Source of the DNA: Pollenia angustigena
Taxonomy: Eukaryota > Arthropoda > Insecta > Diptera > Polleniidae
DNA length: 64,000 nt
Direction of reading: 5' to 3'
NCBI GenBank assembly: GCA_930367215.1
Contig: OV884058.1
Coordinates: forward strand, 201,766,208-201,830,207
Made by a program: the position numbers and the translations under genes. How positions within the stretch are numbered: position 1 is the first letter of the stretch; every line of letters begins with the position of its first letter. A model generated the notes under the pieces. That model was not told the DNA's origin, did not search any database, and was given only the letters and a program-made list of their open reading frames with translations. Shown here one piece after another: positions 11,943 to 24,144 of the stretch.

Positions 11943-12498
11943 CATATCGTCACCTTAAATGCAAACGGGCGTATCTACACAAAAATTCAAAATCTTAACA
12001 TTCACGCAAGTTTTTAGACCCCTGCAGTCAAAAATTGCCACTTTTTTTAAAGAAATTTAAACGCAAAGAATATTATTATTAATTTTGTAAACAATTTTAA
12101 ACAAATGTATTATAATGCATTAATAATTAATAATACATTAATAATTAATAATACATTAATAATTATTAAAACGATTTCCGTATGACGTGCTAAATTCCCA
12201 ATTTTTCATATTTGATAAATACACTGAAATTTATTGTTGAGGGAAAGCTAGCTTCTAGGCGCATTTCACTAGTTGCTTAGGCGAGCTCATCAGGAAACCT
12301 TTTCCAAAGATTTTAGAAAAGCCAAAAATATTAAACAAATAAAACCTTAAGCGAATAAGAGTTATAAACACTCTAAGTCTTACCTGTAACAATATCAAAG
12401 CTTAAACAAAACACCAACAATAAATAGTCAGTTTATCTTTTCTTATATCCCCCTACAATTGGGGGAAAACGTCCGTTTTCATTTAAGATGACGATATT
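11943..12498. mobile_element. Inverted-repeat element, CATATCGTCACC ends, containing family Z copy 2
   Basis: Left end CATATCGTCACCTTAAATGC and right end inverted (ATTTAAGATGACGATATT) match over about 30 bp with roughly five differences. The same left end occurs at 44224. The interior holds family Z (12180-12470) and an 18-bp AT-rich tandem repeat at about 12114-12168. Confidence 0.65.
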
Positions 12499-13044
12499 AA
12501 AAAAAAAAAAAAACAATTTATATTTTTTGCAATATTATTTTCGGAAATTCCCTAAGTATGATACATTTTATAAAAAAGTAGTTTGTTTGCAATAAATATA
12601 CAGTATATGTACATTTCTGTGGCAATAAGGAAAAAGTGCTTAAGTCTGTTTTTCTTTTTTTTTTTTGACTTTTGAAAATTTACTCATATTCTAAAACAAT
12701 CATCCTGCTACGTCGTGTAACATAGTCTGCAACACGACATTAAATATTTCTCTACTATGTATGCAGTGTAAAACGACCGTGCATCTACCTTAAAATGCAC
12801 CAATGTAACCGGGCTTAAAGGCAGCTGATGACATTTTTTGACAACTTTTTTTCCTTTTTTTCTCTCGTGATAGAAAGTCACATATCTCGTACAACTATTA
12901 AGTAAAAAATATTAATTACCAAGTAATTGTACCAAATACTGTTCACCTGTTAGTTTATGCTTAAGGAAAAACACAAGTGTATGTGTAAAAATATAATCAA
13001 TATAAAATATAAATTATATACATTATATAAAATATACAATTATC

Positions 13045-13280
13045 GGGCCTGTTCTGTAAATCACGTGATTTCAAACCACGTGCTTTTGAAATCACACATA
13101 TGATTTTGTGGTGTTTTGAAAGTCATACCGTTGATGTGTTTCTCGGTGTGCCATCTGCAATTAAAGATCACACCAAAATACATAAAAACGGGACGCTAAA
13201 ATGTCACACGTGTGAGTTTAGTAGGCACATGTGATTTGAAATCACGTGATTTGAGTAAAAGTGATTTTCAGAACAGGCCT
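13045..13280. mobile_element. MITE, 236 bp, CACGTG/GTGATTT-rich
   Basis: GGGCCTGTTCTGTAAATCAC at the left and GTGATTTTCAGAACAGGCCT at the right are inverted copies with two mismatches. Subterminal GTGATTT/AAATCAC words repeat in both orientations. Confidence 0.8.
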
Positions 13281-13677
13281 GTATATAAAATTGCAGATTT
13301 TAGCTGCCGTAAATCATCAGCTCAAGATACGTGTTTTATTTACGCTCGTTTAAATCAAACGACCGAACACATCCCTTCTCTGAAGTTATAGTTTTTTTTT
13401 TAAGAAGTAAACTTACGTTTTAATTCCAAAGCTTATTGCACATTGAAAAATGATAAGCAAAACGTCATTTTGCTATAATTTCCTGCAACATCGTAAAAAA
13501 TAATTTAACCTTTCCCATGTGTACTTTTGATCGTAAAGATCATTAACTCAAATTAAGCTTAAGTCAACTTATGTTTTTTATTCCTTTTTTCTACAGTTAT
13601 TTTCTGGTCTATTTGCTGAAATTGTTTGGAAAATATATTAATGATTTTTTGTAGTAAAATCTTGCACACAAAAAAAC

Positions 13678-14250
13678 AAGTAAGAAAGTATAGTCGGTTA
13701 AGCCCGACCATATGATACCCTCAGCACAGTATTAAAAAACACATCATGCTTATATGTCCATATAAATATGGATTTATCTATGTTTATAAACTTCATTAAA
13801 ATGGGTTTGAAAGTTTGTGAGAGGCAGAAATTTCCCCCTACCTCCCCTTGTGGTCCTATTTTTGAAAAACTGTATAGCTTATGTGTCCATATAGATATGG
13901 AAATATCTATGTTTTGAATTTCATTAAAATCGGTTTGAGAAGCAAAAATTGCCCCTATCTTCCCTCGTGGTCCTACGATTTGGCCCATTTTCAATAGGCT
14001 TGGTCCAATTAGAACCTATGCCCCAAATTTGATAAAATTATCTCCAAAATTGCGACCTCTACCTTGTGCACAAGGTTACATGGACAGCCAGCCAGCCAGC
14101 CGGACGGACATCGTTAGTTCGAATCAGAAAGTGATTCTGAGTCGATCGGTATACTTTAAGGTGGGTCTAAGACAAATATTTTAAGGCGTTATACACATCA
14201 GCACAAATGCATAACACCCTCTCCACTATTGTGGTGTGGGTATAAAAATC
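13678..14250. mobile_element. mini-me/DINE-like element, copy 1 (about 570 bp)
   Basis: It starts with AAGTATAGTCGGTTAAGCCC near 13686, carries the (GRAC)n-type tract CCAGCCAGCCGGACGGACAT at 14091-14110, and ends with TGGTGTGGGTATAAAAATC. Two sub-repeats of about 110-120 bp (TTATATGTCCATATAAATAT... and TTATGTGTCCATATAGATAT...) lie inside. Dipteran mini-me elements are known for such GTCY proto-microsatellites; assignment is by that feature only. The 98-residue frame is not a gene. Confidence 0.6.
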
Positions 14251-14382
14251 AATGTTAAATCGACGAAAACAAGGTTGATTTTACATTTTTCGGTAGTGAT
14301 TTTGCTTCATAGTTACTTCATGTTAATTTAACAAAATTTCACACTCATAAAATTATTACAGTAACTGAATGTGGGTTAATAA

Positions 14383-15934
14383 CATAGCTGGGGAATTTGG
14401 ATTAGAATAAGAAATCATAACGATTAGAGAAATAAAATAATCTAATGATTAGAATTGAAGTTTGATAAAAATTTCTGATTACTAATTGATTTGATTAGAA
14501 ATAATCAAAAATCTAATCACAATTATTGACGATTAGCATTTCTAATCAAAACTAATCCAAAATATAATTGATTAGATTTCTTGATTATTTTTGATTAGAT
14601 TTGATTAGAAATGCTAATCGTCATTAATTGTGATTAGATAAATAATAGAAAAAAAACCGGGAATTTTTACTTACCAATAATTTTGAACACTTTAATTTGA
14701 ATAAAACTAAAATTACAATCTTACAAAACAAAGATTTTACTTTCAATGTTAAGTAAACAAAAAAATTATACTTGTACTTCCACAAAACACGTTGAAAATT
14801 AAAATTAATAATAACACAACAACAAAGTGAACCAGTACCCATGCTCTGTAACTTTAGTGAGAACTTTTCGCATCGAAAAGATGTGAAACAAAATTTTCAA
14901 TCGTTTCTCGAAAAGTGAGAAAAAATTGTGTCTGTAACTCATGTCGAAAAATATCAAAAGAGATTACGTCGTTACGTCATAAATATGATAACATTGCACC
15001 CGAAGCCGATGTGACATTGCAGACGTTGAGAACGCCAGTAACACATATTATTGACGGCGACCAAAATTTACAAAAATTGAAAAATGTTGAACGACGGATA
15101 TACCAAATAATGTGAAGTGCGACTTCAATGTTTGTTGTTTGCAAACGAGCTTTGAAAAAATTTGTATATTTTATAAAAATGTAAAAATCAAAATAATTAA
15201 ACAATGAAAAAATGTGCCCAGAACAAAATGTTATTTTTATTTGTCTTTGCATTTTGCTTTTTTAATTGTTTTTTAATGTTAAAATGTTTTCTCGCCCCAT
15301 TTTTATTCGTGAGTTATTTTGACAGGTCAAAGCGGGAACTTATCTCACTAAAATGTTACAGATACACTTTTTCTGTAAATTGGCGAGTAAGTTCCTTACG
15401 TGACAGCTAATACTCGCCAAAAAAGTTGCAGACACAGTTTAGTGAAAAAAACAGCTGTTTGTTTCAATATATGGCATTTTTGTTTCATTTCACACATTTC
15501 AATCGAAAAGTTTCTCGACGCGAGAGTTACAGAACATAGGCACAGCTGTGTCAAGTGTTTAGTTAAAGAACAGGGTGCACCGTATGCAGTTTTATGCAAT
15601 ATTCAAAAACTGTTACATTATATAAATACATGTAGCAAATGTGATAAATAAATATTTTCTTTTCACAAAAATAGTTAAAAATAGTTGGTCTAATCAAATC
15701 TAATCAAAAATAATCAAGAAATCTAATCAATTATTTTTTGGATTAATTTTGATTAGATTTGTTTAGAAATGCTAATCGTCACTAATTGTGATTAGATTTT
15801 TGATTATTTCTAATCTAATCAATTAGTAATCTAAAATGGCTGACTAATTATAATTAATCAATTTTTCAGCACAACTGAAATTTCTAATCCAATTACTAAT
15901 CATTAGGATTTCTAATCATTATTCCCAAGTTATG
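14383..15934. mobile_element. Foldback element with TAATC-rich arms and a nested MITE
   Basis: Arms of about 250 bp (14383-14640 and 15680-15934) are filled with CTAATCA/TGATTAG words and end in CATAGCTGGGGAAT and ATTCCCAAGTTATG. The centre (14841-15538) is another inverted-repeat unit with ends CTCTGTAACTTTAGTGAGAA and CGAGAGTTACAGAACAT. Open frames at 14915-15651 lie in the nested unit and match nothing recognised. Confidence 0.7.
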
Positions 15935-18209
15935 GTTAATAAATTCGTTTTCCGTACTGTTAAAATTGAATAAAAATATAGTTATTTTACGTTTTTTTTT
16001 ATTTTTTAACATTTATGTTTGTTATTCAAAAAACAAACTACCAAAAAATAATGTTTTTTCGTATTTATTTTAATATGTAGTTTGATTTTTGTCGGTTAAA
16101 ATTTATTTTTTTAAAGTAAAAACTATTCATTTATTTTAACGAATATGCTGTTTAATAAATAAAATATTTAAAAATGAATGTAAAAATCATTTGTTTTAAA
16201 TGAAATGTAAATGATCCGTTTTTTAAATGAATTTTAAGTTGTTGAAAATGAATTTTTATTTGAATTTAACTACATAATATTTTGAGTGTACAATAACTTG
16301 CGAACAACATCATTATTTTTTAAAATAACTATAATTCATGTTAAGTTAACATTCCTGTCAAGTTAGAGCAAAATTACATTGATATTGAAATAACAATCCG
16401 AATCACGTTGAATGATAGTTATTTCAAGTTGAAACAACGTAAATTTCAATTAGAATCAAATTGGTTTAAGTGATAAAGAAGCTTTAGAGACATCATATAC
16501 ATTCATTTATTTAAGAATAATTCTAAACACTTACACGTGGAACGAAATAGAGAGAGAGAGGATATAATAATAAATGTTCCCGTGACACATGCTTCACTTT
16601 TTTTGTATTTCCCTCTTTGTTAACAGAAGCACTCTTAACTAAAAGAAACCAGCAGAATGGCCCGATACAGTTTTCGAAATCATTCTGCTTTGAACATTTG
16701 AAGAACTATTTCACTTAATAGTTTTGAAAAAAGTAATACGGGAATTTTTCTTCTTTTTATAAACTATTTTTAACATGAAAATACCCTAGAGGGAAGCGAA
16801 CTGACACGAAAGTAGTATCGTGATATGTCTTTGGTGGTAGATACCGGTTCTAGTTTGAACATTTTATATGAATAAGACCTAATACTTTTACATGGGGTTG
16901 TCATTGCAAGGGGCCAGTTGACACCATTTAACCAGTCACAAATCTATTCTCAATGACTGTGTTTAGTGTCAGTTAGTACAATTTAGTTTTATTTCAATAC
17001 AATGTAGTATTTTTTCAATAAAACAAGTCCTAGACTTAAATTCAAGAACCAAATTTTAGAAAGTCTTAAAAAAATGTGTCACACCACCGCGTGCACCGGT
17101 GCACCGATGAAGGCTGTACTGCAATTCATTACTTTTCCTACCTTTTTGTTCTTCAGAAACCAGTTAAATTATTGGTTCCCCTTTCACTGGTCACGAGTTC
17201 TTTCTTTTTGTACTTGTTCTATTTTCACACATCCCAGGACCAGTCTGATAGACCAATTGACACAAATTTCCCACAGGGTAAAAAATGTATGTGTTTCTTT
17301 TTATTGTTGTTGTTGTTGTTTCTATACAAAACAAGTTAAACAGGATTTTATGAATTCAATATTGGATAATATTTTTTTTTTTACATTTTTTATTTAAAAT
17401 TAACATAAACAAAGATAATTTAAAAATAAGTCCATAATTTTGCAGAAATTAACCATGATTTTTAATCAACATTGCGCCATGTTAATTTAACATTGATATT
17501 TTTTCTGTGTGTATGGAATTAAATTGTTGAATTGTTATTTTAATAAAGCTGTAATAAATAATCGTTTCGGTCAAATTGTTCCTAAAGGTTTTCGCAATAA
17601 TAAAGTACTTGTGGATTTTATTAAAACAAAAACTAATTTAATTCTAAAACTTTGAGCCATGCATTATAAGCTTTATGAAAGCCTTAATGACCTTTTTGGA
17701 AGACATTATGACGGAAAACATTCGATGGATATCTAAACTTATAGGAGTTTTTGTAAAAGATATAAAATAAAGTCAATTCAAAGCCACCTTTGAAAAGGTT
17801 CGCATTGTTTCTCATAAGACAATACATAATAGATTATATCGAGCTTCGATTATATCTTAAGCGACATAAGGCAAATTTTACAGGAGAGTGTTTTTATCAT
17901 TTTTTTTTCTTAAGTAGTGCATGACTTTATTTGGTTTCACGTTCTGCATTTTTTTTTTTTTAATTATAAAAGCGCATTCAATAGTTTTCAAGAGCAAGCT
18001 GAGATTCAATCGATCAAAGTACCTGTCGTTTACGATAGTATAATGGTGTCGTTAACGATCAATAGGCAATTGGTCCTTCGTAGGTACTAATTTTTTACAG
18101 TCTTTTCGGTAACTACATATATCGATTAAATTAAAATGTATTTGAAAATAAAACTATCAAAAAGTTAACATTTTTCGTTATTCTTTACTAGCGATGACAA
18201 CTTTTTAAA
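15935..18209. other. Noncoding stretch, nothing firm recognised
   Basis: About 2.3 kb without a supported exon. Two overlapping open frames at 17074-17397 are in T-rich sequence and have no recognisable domain. Confidence 0.35.
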
Positions 18210-20030
18210 TAAAAAGTATAGTAGGTCAAGCCCAACCATTTAATACCCTACACTACAGTATTTAAAAACAAATTTTTTAGAGTGTTCCCTATTTGGGACC
18301 CATGGGCAATCATGAACCCGCCAGAACAATTTTAAGCTATGGGGTTAAGATTCATGCAAAAGTTCTTTGTGTCTATGTATATTCATCCATATGAGATTTG
18401 CTTGCCTTATGTGACCTATGGCTAGTTTCGGACCTACCAGAACAACATTTTGTCATGACATTGTAGCTATCGTAAAAGTTATTGCCGCTTAAGTTTATGC
18501 CAATACCAACATTTAAAGAAAAGTTATGCCATAAAAAGCTTTTTTCGAGAAAAGTATTTGTATGTGATCAATGATCAAATATTGACCGATTCCAATAACA
18601 TTTGTTAAGATTGTTGGGATTGCAATCAAGGTTCAAATGGAGGCCCAGTCCGCTTGACGAGCTTCGTTAGATCGACTCAGAAAGTAATTGGTATACTTAT
18701 TTTATTTTTATTTGATTAAATCTATGGATATGAATCCTTACAGTCTACTATATATTACAAGATTTTATATAAATTAACGAAAAAAATTTATTAAGACATA
18801 TTAAGTGTTTAAAAACACAATAATATTGCGTTTAATTACATTTACAATAATAGAAAAATCGATTAAGCTATACAATTCATTGAAATTTTTGCATATTCTT
18901 CTCAAAGTATCAGCATCAGCATAATTTATTTGAACAACAGGAAGGTGTCGGGTAAAACGGCGTGGAATATTAAAATTTATGTTACGAAGAAGGAAGTCGG
19001 AGAGGACATCGCCAATAATCAAATTAATTAGAAATGCCACACTTAGTATAGTCCTTCGGCTTTTATAATAAGGTAGTTTAATTATTGATAACCTCGCAGT
19101 ATACGAAGGAAGATTCCCAGCACAACGATCAAATGAACTCCTCAGGCAGAAGAAGAGAAACTGCTTTTGAACAGATTCAATTCGGTCTATGTGCATATTA
19201 ATTTCAGGATCCCAGACAATAGACCCATACTCCAAAATTGGCCTTACAAGGGATGTGTATAGTTTTTTCGTTACATTAGGATCTATAAACTCTTTAGACC
19301 ATCGTTTTAAATAAGCAAGCACATCACGAGCTTTATTAATCGTCATTGTAATATGTTTGCAGAAATCTAGCTTAGAATCAAGTAGAATACCAAGATCAAG
19401 AAATTCTCCGACTAACTCTAGTTGATACCCGTCCAGAAAATAGTGCAGCATTCATGTGCAATTTCTAGAAAATCGCATATGCTTGCATTTTTTTAAGTTA
19501 AGCTCCATTTGGTTATATTTACACCATGCGTAAAAACTATTTAAATCCTGCTGCAAATACGCCCCATATGAAGATAATTTGTAGCTGAGAAACATCTTAA
19601 CATCATCAGCATACATTAAAATATTACAATGCTTCACTACAAGCGGCAAATCGTTTATGAAAATTTAAAATAGCAAAGGGCCTAGGTTACTTCCTTGGGG
19701 GACACCGGAGCTAACAGAAATTTCTTTGGAGGTGGTATTATTAAAAAGAACACACTGTGTCCTGCAGGTTAGGTACGACCGTAACCAGCACAAAGCGTTG
19801 CTAGTAAACCCTAATAAATTCAGTTAGTGAGAAGTAGGCTATGGTTGATTTTATCAAAAGCTTTGCTGAAGTCAGTATAAATAACGTCCATAAGTTGGCC
19901 ATCCTTAAAAGCTCGATTTGTTAGAGTTGTTAGTTGTAAAATATTTGTTGGTCTAGGACCAATATTTTAAGGTGTTATAAACATCAGAACGCATATAACC
20001 TTATCCACTCTTGTCTTTTGGTTATAATAT
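18210..20030. mobile_element. mini-me-like element split by a LINE insertion
   Basis: 18216-18700 (AAGTATAGTAGGTCAAGCCC... to ...GGTATACTT) and 19948-20030 (GGTCTAGGACCAATATTTTA...) align with consecutive parts of the element at 13678-14250, where GGTATACTTTAAGGTGGGTC is continuous. The intervening approximately 1.25 kb is the LINE fragment described separately. The long GTCY tract is missing in this copy. Confidence 0.6.
18801..19945 (-). pseudogene. Non-LTR retrotransposon reverse transcriptase fragment, broken
   Basis: Reading on the minus strand, the fragment encodes the palm of a LINE reverse transcriptase: VIYTDFSKAFDKI (first catalytic Asp), then [21 protein letters not shown] and YADDVKMF (catalytic Asp pair), then a thumb/C-terminal region including LDLGILLDSKL, RPILEYGSIVWDP and SVQKQFLFF. 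The motifs fit the Jockey/CR1-like group; the clade is an inference. The frame is cut by an in-frame TAA (about 19665), an in-frame TGA (19452-19454) and at least one frameshift upstream of SSGVPQG. The endonuclease part is absent (5' truncation). The insertion splits a mini-me-like element, so it is younger than that copy. Confidence 0.85.
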
Positions 20031-21004
20031 AATCGGACTTAGTCATTCAAAAATCTTTAAAATCATGCAGTTTAATAAAAATGAACTTAAAAATACCAAA
20101 AAAGAACATTCACGATTTAAACAACAAAACATAAATTTGGTTTACATTAAAACTGTATAAATCTTTAATATTTTAATTAATAACAAGTATACGACTCCTA
20201 AAATTGATATTTCAAATTCATATGGTACGTATACTTATTAATAATTGAAATATTTATTTCTCATACGTACATTTTCATTATAAATATTTGTTATGGTAAA
20301 TTCGTGGTTATTTGCTGTTGTGTATATTTTTTTATCAATTAAACTTAAATTGCGGACAGTCACTTTACAAAATTTTAATATTCCCTTACAAAAAAAAAAC
20401 ATCATTTTTGTTTCGATCAAAACAAAAAATTACACTTTACAATTAATCAGTAGCATTGCGCTTTTTTTTTGTATTCTAAATTTGTTTAACAGATCAGGGC
20501 CGTTCAAATATTGTGAAAAATCAATTGAAATGCCATTTGGCACACTTTTCCAATGAAGCAACCCCCCACACAAAGATTCGAAAACAATCATTTTCATACA
20601 AACCCACACACACACACACACACAAACACTTAATCAAGCACAATTAAAGGACACTTAATTATTTATTAATGAAATTTGTAGTTTTGTGGCAAGATCTTCA
20701 AAAGAATTGAACAAAATTAATATAAAGCAATTATAGCAAATACATATTATAAACATACATATGTATATATGAATGTATGTTTGTTGAACTGATAACAAAT
20801 TCTCAATAGATTCTTAAAGAAAGTAAAAAAGGTTTTTACAATAGACAATTAAAATAAAATGTAATTACAAGCAACTTTGGCATTTTTAAAAGGCACGTAT
20901 ACTTAACAGATAAGTCAAAGAATTTTATCGAAAATTTAAAGTCATGGTCGGTCTAAAGATGGTTCCATTATTCAACAAAAGAATTTTTCAGATAATTAAA
21001 ATAT
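20031..21004. other. Noncoding stretch with a short CA repeat
   Basis: (CA)n at about 20607-20626. Overlapping frames on both strands at 20293-20621 share no known domain. Confidence 0.35.
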
Positions 21005-21393
21005 AATTGAAGCACAGCCGACAATAACGTTTTAATTTACAAAATAATAATTTTTCAGGAGAGCAAAATAACGTTTTTTGACAGGCAGCATTATTTGTAA
21101 AAAAATTTTGTTTTTCTATTAATTTAAAGATAATAAAAACTTTAATGCAAAAGGCTTTTAAAACATTATTCCGCACTGCAAAACCATTTCGGTTTCATCG
21201 TTTTGTTAGTAACTTGCAATGTTCTTCACTAGCTGACACTTTGTACGCCATTTTGAAGGCGTTAAGGTGCATAGTTTTGGTTGATTTGATGTTAAAACTG
21301 TGTAAGAGAGTAAGGTTAACGGTTATCTGCAAAAAAAAACAGTTTTTGCAAAATGTGGCGTTTACAACGTTATACGCGGCTGTGCTTCAATTG
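21005..21393. mobile_element. MITE family M1, copy 2 (389 bp)
   Basis: The ends AATTGAAGCACAGCCGACAA and inverted GCGGCTGTGCTTCAATT match copy 1 at 3160-3708, as do GGAGAGCAAAATAACG and the AAAACAGTTTTTGCAAAA tract. The 119-residue frame crossing its right end is a repeat artefact. Confidence 0.75.
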
Positions 21394-21663
21394 ATCATGT
21401 CTTGTTTTAAGCCGAACATGCATCATAAAAATGTTAACATAAAGGGAAATCACGACGGTCATTGTGAAAATTTGCAATTTGTAAACTTGCAGTGCATATC
21501 ATGATTGATCATGAGCATACAACTTTTATTTTTGTGCAAATGTGCTATTTTTTAAAAACTTATTCTGGCAGCACTGTAAAAAATTTGCATTTGTTTACAA
21601 TGATACACAAGCAAATTAAAATAAATGTTTTCTGTTGAAATAATTTAAATTTAATTCTCTTTT

Positions 21664-22920
21664 TATACCCTCCACCACAATTAGTTGTGAAGAGGGTATA
21701 TTCAGTTTGTCATTCCGTGTGAAACTTTTTTACTATTCATCTCAGACCCTATAAAGTATATATATTCTGGGTCCTTGAGTAATTTTAAGTCGATTTAGCC
21801 ATGTCCGTCTGTCTGTCCGTCTGTCCGTCTGTTGAAAACACGCTCACTTTCGAAAAACTCAAAAGAAATCAACAAACTTGGTGTCAAATTGCTTGTAGTT
21901 ATCCTAAGCAGTTTGGGATTGAAATTCAGCAAAATCGGTTCAATAGGATCTGAGCTATGAATCAAAATGTGGAACCACCACCTAAAAAAAATTGATAATT
22001 TTGTTACAAAAACTAAAATAAATGGTGGAAAAATGCACAGAATGATATAAGATTTAGCAACAATTCGTTTTATTCAACTGAAAATCACGCTGTGAAATTT
22101 CGTGAAGATCCGTCAATAATTTACCCTAGGCCCCATATAAGCCCTACTCCCGGAAAACAGTATATTAAGCCTAAAACCCCAACTAACAATGCTATCATTA
22201 CAATTTTTGGCAAGTCACAGTTACATAGGACTAGAAATTAAACTGTTAAGTTTCGTAAAGATCGGTCCATAATTTACCATAGGCCCCATATAAAACCTAC
22301 TTCCGGAAAACAACTTAGTACGCCTAAAAACGTAAAAAATAATGCTATCATAACAAAATTTGGTACATCAAAGTTTTATTGGACAAGAAATAATATTGTG
22401 TTATTTCGTGAAGATCGGTCCATAACTTACCCTGGGCCCCTTATAAACCTTACTCCCGGAAAACAGTTTAGTACGCCTAAATCCGTAAAAAATAATGCTA
22501 TCATAACAAAATTTGGTACATCAAAGTTTTATAGGGACAAGAAATAAAACTGTGTAATTTCGTGAAGATCGGTCCATAATTTATCGTGGGCCCCATATAA
22601 ACCCTACTTCCGGAAAACAGTTTAGTACGCCTAAATCCGTAAAAAATAATGCTATCATAACAAAATTTGGTACATCAAAGTTTTATAGAACTGGGAAGAA
22701 GACTGTGAAATTTCGTGAAGATCGGTCCATAATTTACCCTAGGCCCCATATGAACCCTACTACCGGAAAACAGTTTAGCCGCCTAAATCCATAATTAATA
22801 ATAAATCGTCATAGTTTAAGATAATAATAACATCATACAGATATTACTCCTTAAACATTCGAACTGTCGGTGGAGGGTATCAAAGATTCGGCACAGCCGA
22901 ATATAGCACTCTAACTTGTT
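21664..22920. mobile_element. DINE/mini-me-like element with internal tandem array
   Basis: It begins ACCCTCCACCACAATTAGTT and ends GGTGGAGGGTATCAAAGATT...CAGCCGAATATAGC. GTCY repeats lie at 21801-21831 (TGTCCGTCTGTCTGTCCGTC). From 22094 to about 22800 there are five copies of a roughly 154-bp unit, each containing TTTCGTGAAGATCGGTCCAT, GGCCCCATAT, CCGGAAAACAG and AAATTTGGTACATC. A related copy lies inverted at 46849-48327. It is noncoding. Confidence 0.7.
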
Positions 22921-22982
22921 TATATTAAAACCCACAAAAATGTTCAATTAATAAGTTTCATTAAAAAAAATTAGGGCGCTTA

Positions 22983-23228
22983 GTCTGAGTTCATACGGCT
23001 CATGTCTTATTGACAAGATTCTTCCTTTTTCCTCTTTGAACATGTTGACGACATGTTTTTTATTTTGTTTTATTTGATATTGAAAACAAAAGCAAAATTA
23101 AACAACGAATAAGAAAGCAAAACGTAAAGACAGTACATGCATCCGTGTACTCGTTTCTTTTCCCGTCGTCCCTCTCGCCTATAAAGTAGCAATCTTGTCA
23201 ACAAGACATGAGCCGTATGAACACAGAC
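22983..23228. mobile_element. MITE, 246 bp, flanked by TTA duplications
   Basis: GTCTGAGTTCATACGGCTCA at the left and TGAGCCGTATGAACACAGAC at the right are inverted. TTA is present at 22980-22982 and 23229-23231. The empty site can be read from the mirrored host arm (GCGCTTAAGATGTC), which supports a true 3-bp duplication, as in PIF/Harbinger elements. Confidence 0.8.
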
Positions 23229-23231
23229 TTA

Positions 23232-23628
23232 ATATGTCAAATGTTATTGTTTATATTTGTTTGCAACTGAGCAAATATGCAGTTCTAATTTTGCTTATGG
23301 TTTTTTTAGTGCAAATAAAATAAATAGAATAAATTGCAAATACGTACATTTTTTTGTTGTTGTTGCGCAAATGTGTGAATTTTTGCAGGCATTTGCATCG
23401 TTTGCACACTTTTCCCTTAATAAGGGAAATCACGATGTGTAGTTCAAAGTGTGCAAATGCGTCCAAAAATACACACATTTGCACAACATAACAACAAAAT
23501 GTACGTTTTTGCAATTTGCTCTTTTTTACTTCGTTTACACTAAAAAATACCATGAGCAAAATTAGTAGTGCATATTTGCTCTGTTGCAAACAAATGTAAA
23601 CAATAATATTTGACATCTTAAGCGCCAC
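23232..23628. mobile_element. Long palindrome hosting the TTA-flanked MITE
   Basis: The left arm (GGGCGCTTA | ATATGTCAAATGTTATTGTTTA...) and right arm (...CAATAATATTTGACATCTTAAGCGCC) mirror each other around AAGGGAAATCACGATG near 23430. The first nine bases of the left arm lie at 22973-22982, beyond the inserted MITE. The 125-residue minus frame is a shadow of the palindrome. Confidence 0.65.
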
Positions 23629-23786
23629 ATATTGGTTTTAAGAAAACTTATAAATTCAACATTTTCGTGGATTTTCATATAAACTAGATAATTAAATTTA
23701 AAAATTTATTTAAATATGCTTGCGTATAATTGTAAACAAATGCAGATTTTTTACAGTGCTGCCAGAAGTTATTTGTGTTGCCAGAA

Positions 23787-23970
23787 TAAATTTTTAGAAA
23801 AATAAGTCTGGGTTCACACTATGAAAGTTTTCTTTCAGAAAGTTTGAGTTTATGGGTGAGAGGGGAGAGAATAATAGCCTGTTCTCTTCCCCTCTTACCT
23901 ATAAAGTCAGACATTCTGAAAGAAAACATTCATTGTGTGAACCCAGACTTATTTTTCTAAAAATTTACCC
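23787..23970. mobile_element. Hairpin element inside the right arm, about 150-180 bp
   Basis: AATAAGTCTGGGTTCACACT is mirrored by GTGTGAACCCAGACTTATT, with a GAGAGGGGAGAG / CTCTTCCCCTC stem inside. It interrupts the right arm of the 21438-24085 element. Confidence 0.7.
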
Positions 23971-24144
23971 AGACTAACATATTTGCACAAAATATTAAAG
24001 TGGAATGCTCACGATCAATCATAATTGGAACTGAAAATTTTTAAATTGCAAATTTGCACAATGACCATCGTGATAACCCTTATTAAAAGCATAATCGCAA
24101 ATGCACTATCGCGCTAAAAATTAAAATTTTAATAACCTTAACTA

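Larger units (their letters stand above)
21438..24085. mobile_element. Large inverted-repeat element with several nested insertions
   Basis: The left arm 21438-21612 (GGTCATTGTG, GGCAGCACTGTAAAAAAT, TGCATTTGTTTACAAT) is mirrored at 23719-24085. The right arm is interrupted by a 150-bp hairpin. Between the arms lie a DINE-like element, a TTA-flanked MITE and another palindrome, all listed separately. Confidence 0.6.

Noticed and set aside
13698..13994. 98-residue minus-strand frame with internal repeats
   Set aside because: The repetition comes from sub-repeats of the mini-me-like element.
17074..17397. Two overlapping frames of 87-107 residues
   Set aside because: T-rich composition, no domain and no splice context.
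22094..22800. CRISPR-like array
   Set aside because: The repeats are long tandem units without unique spacers and the genome is eukaryotic; the array lies in a DINE-like element.
23251..23628. 125-residue minus-strand frame
   Set aside because: It lies on the arms of a palindrome and has no domain.
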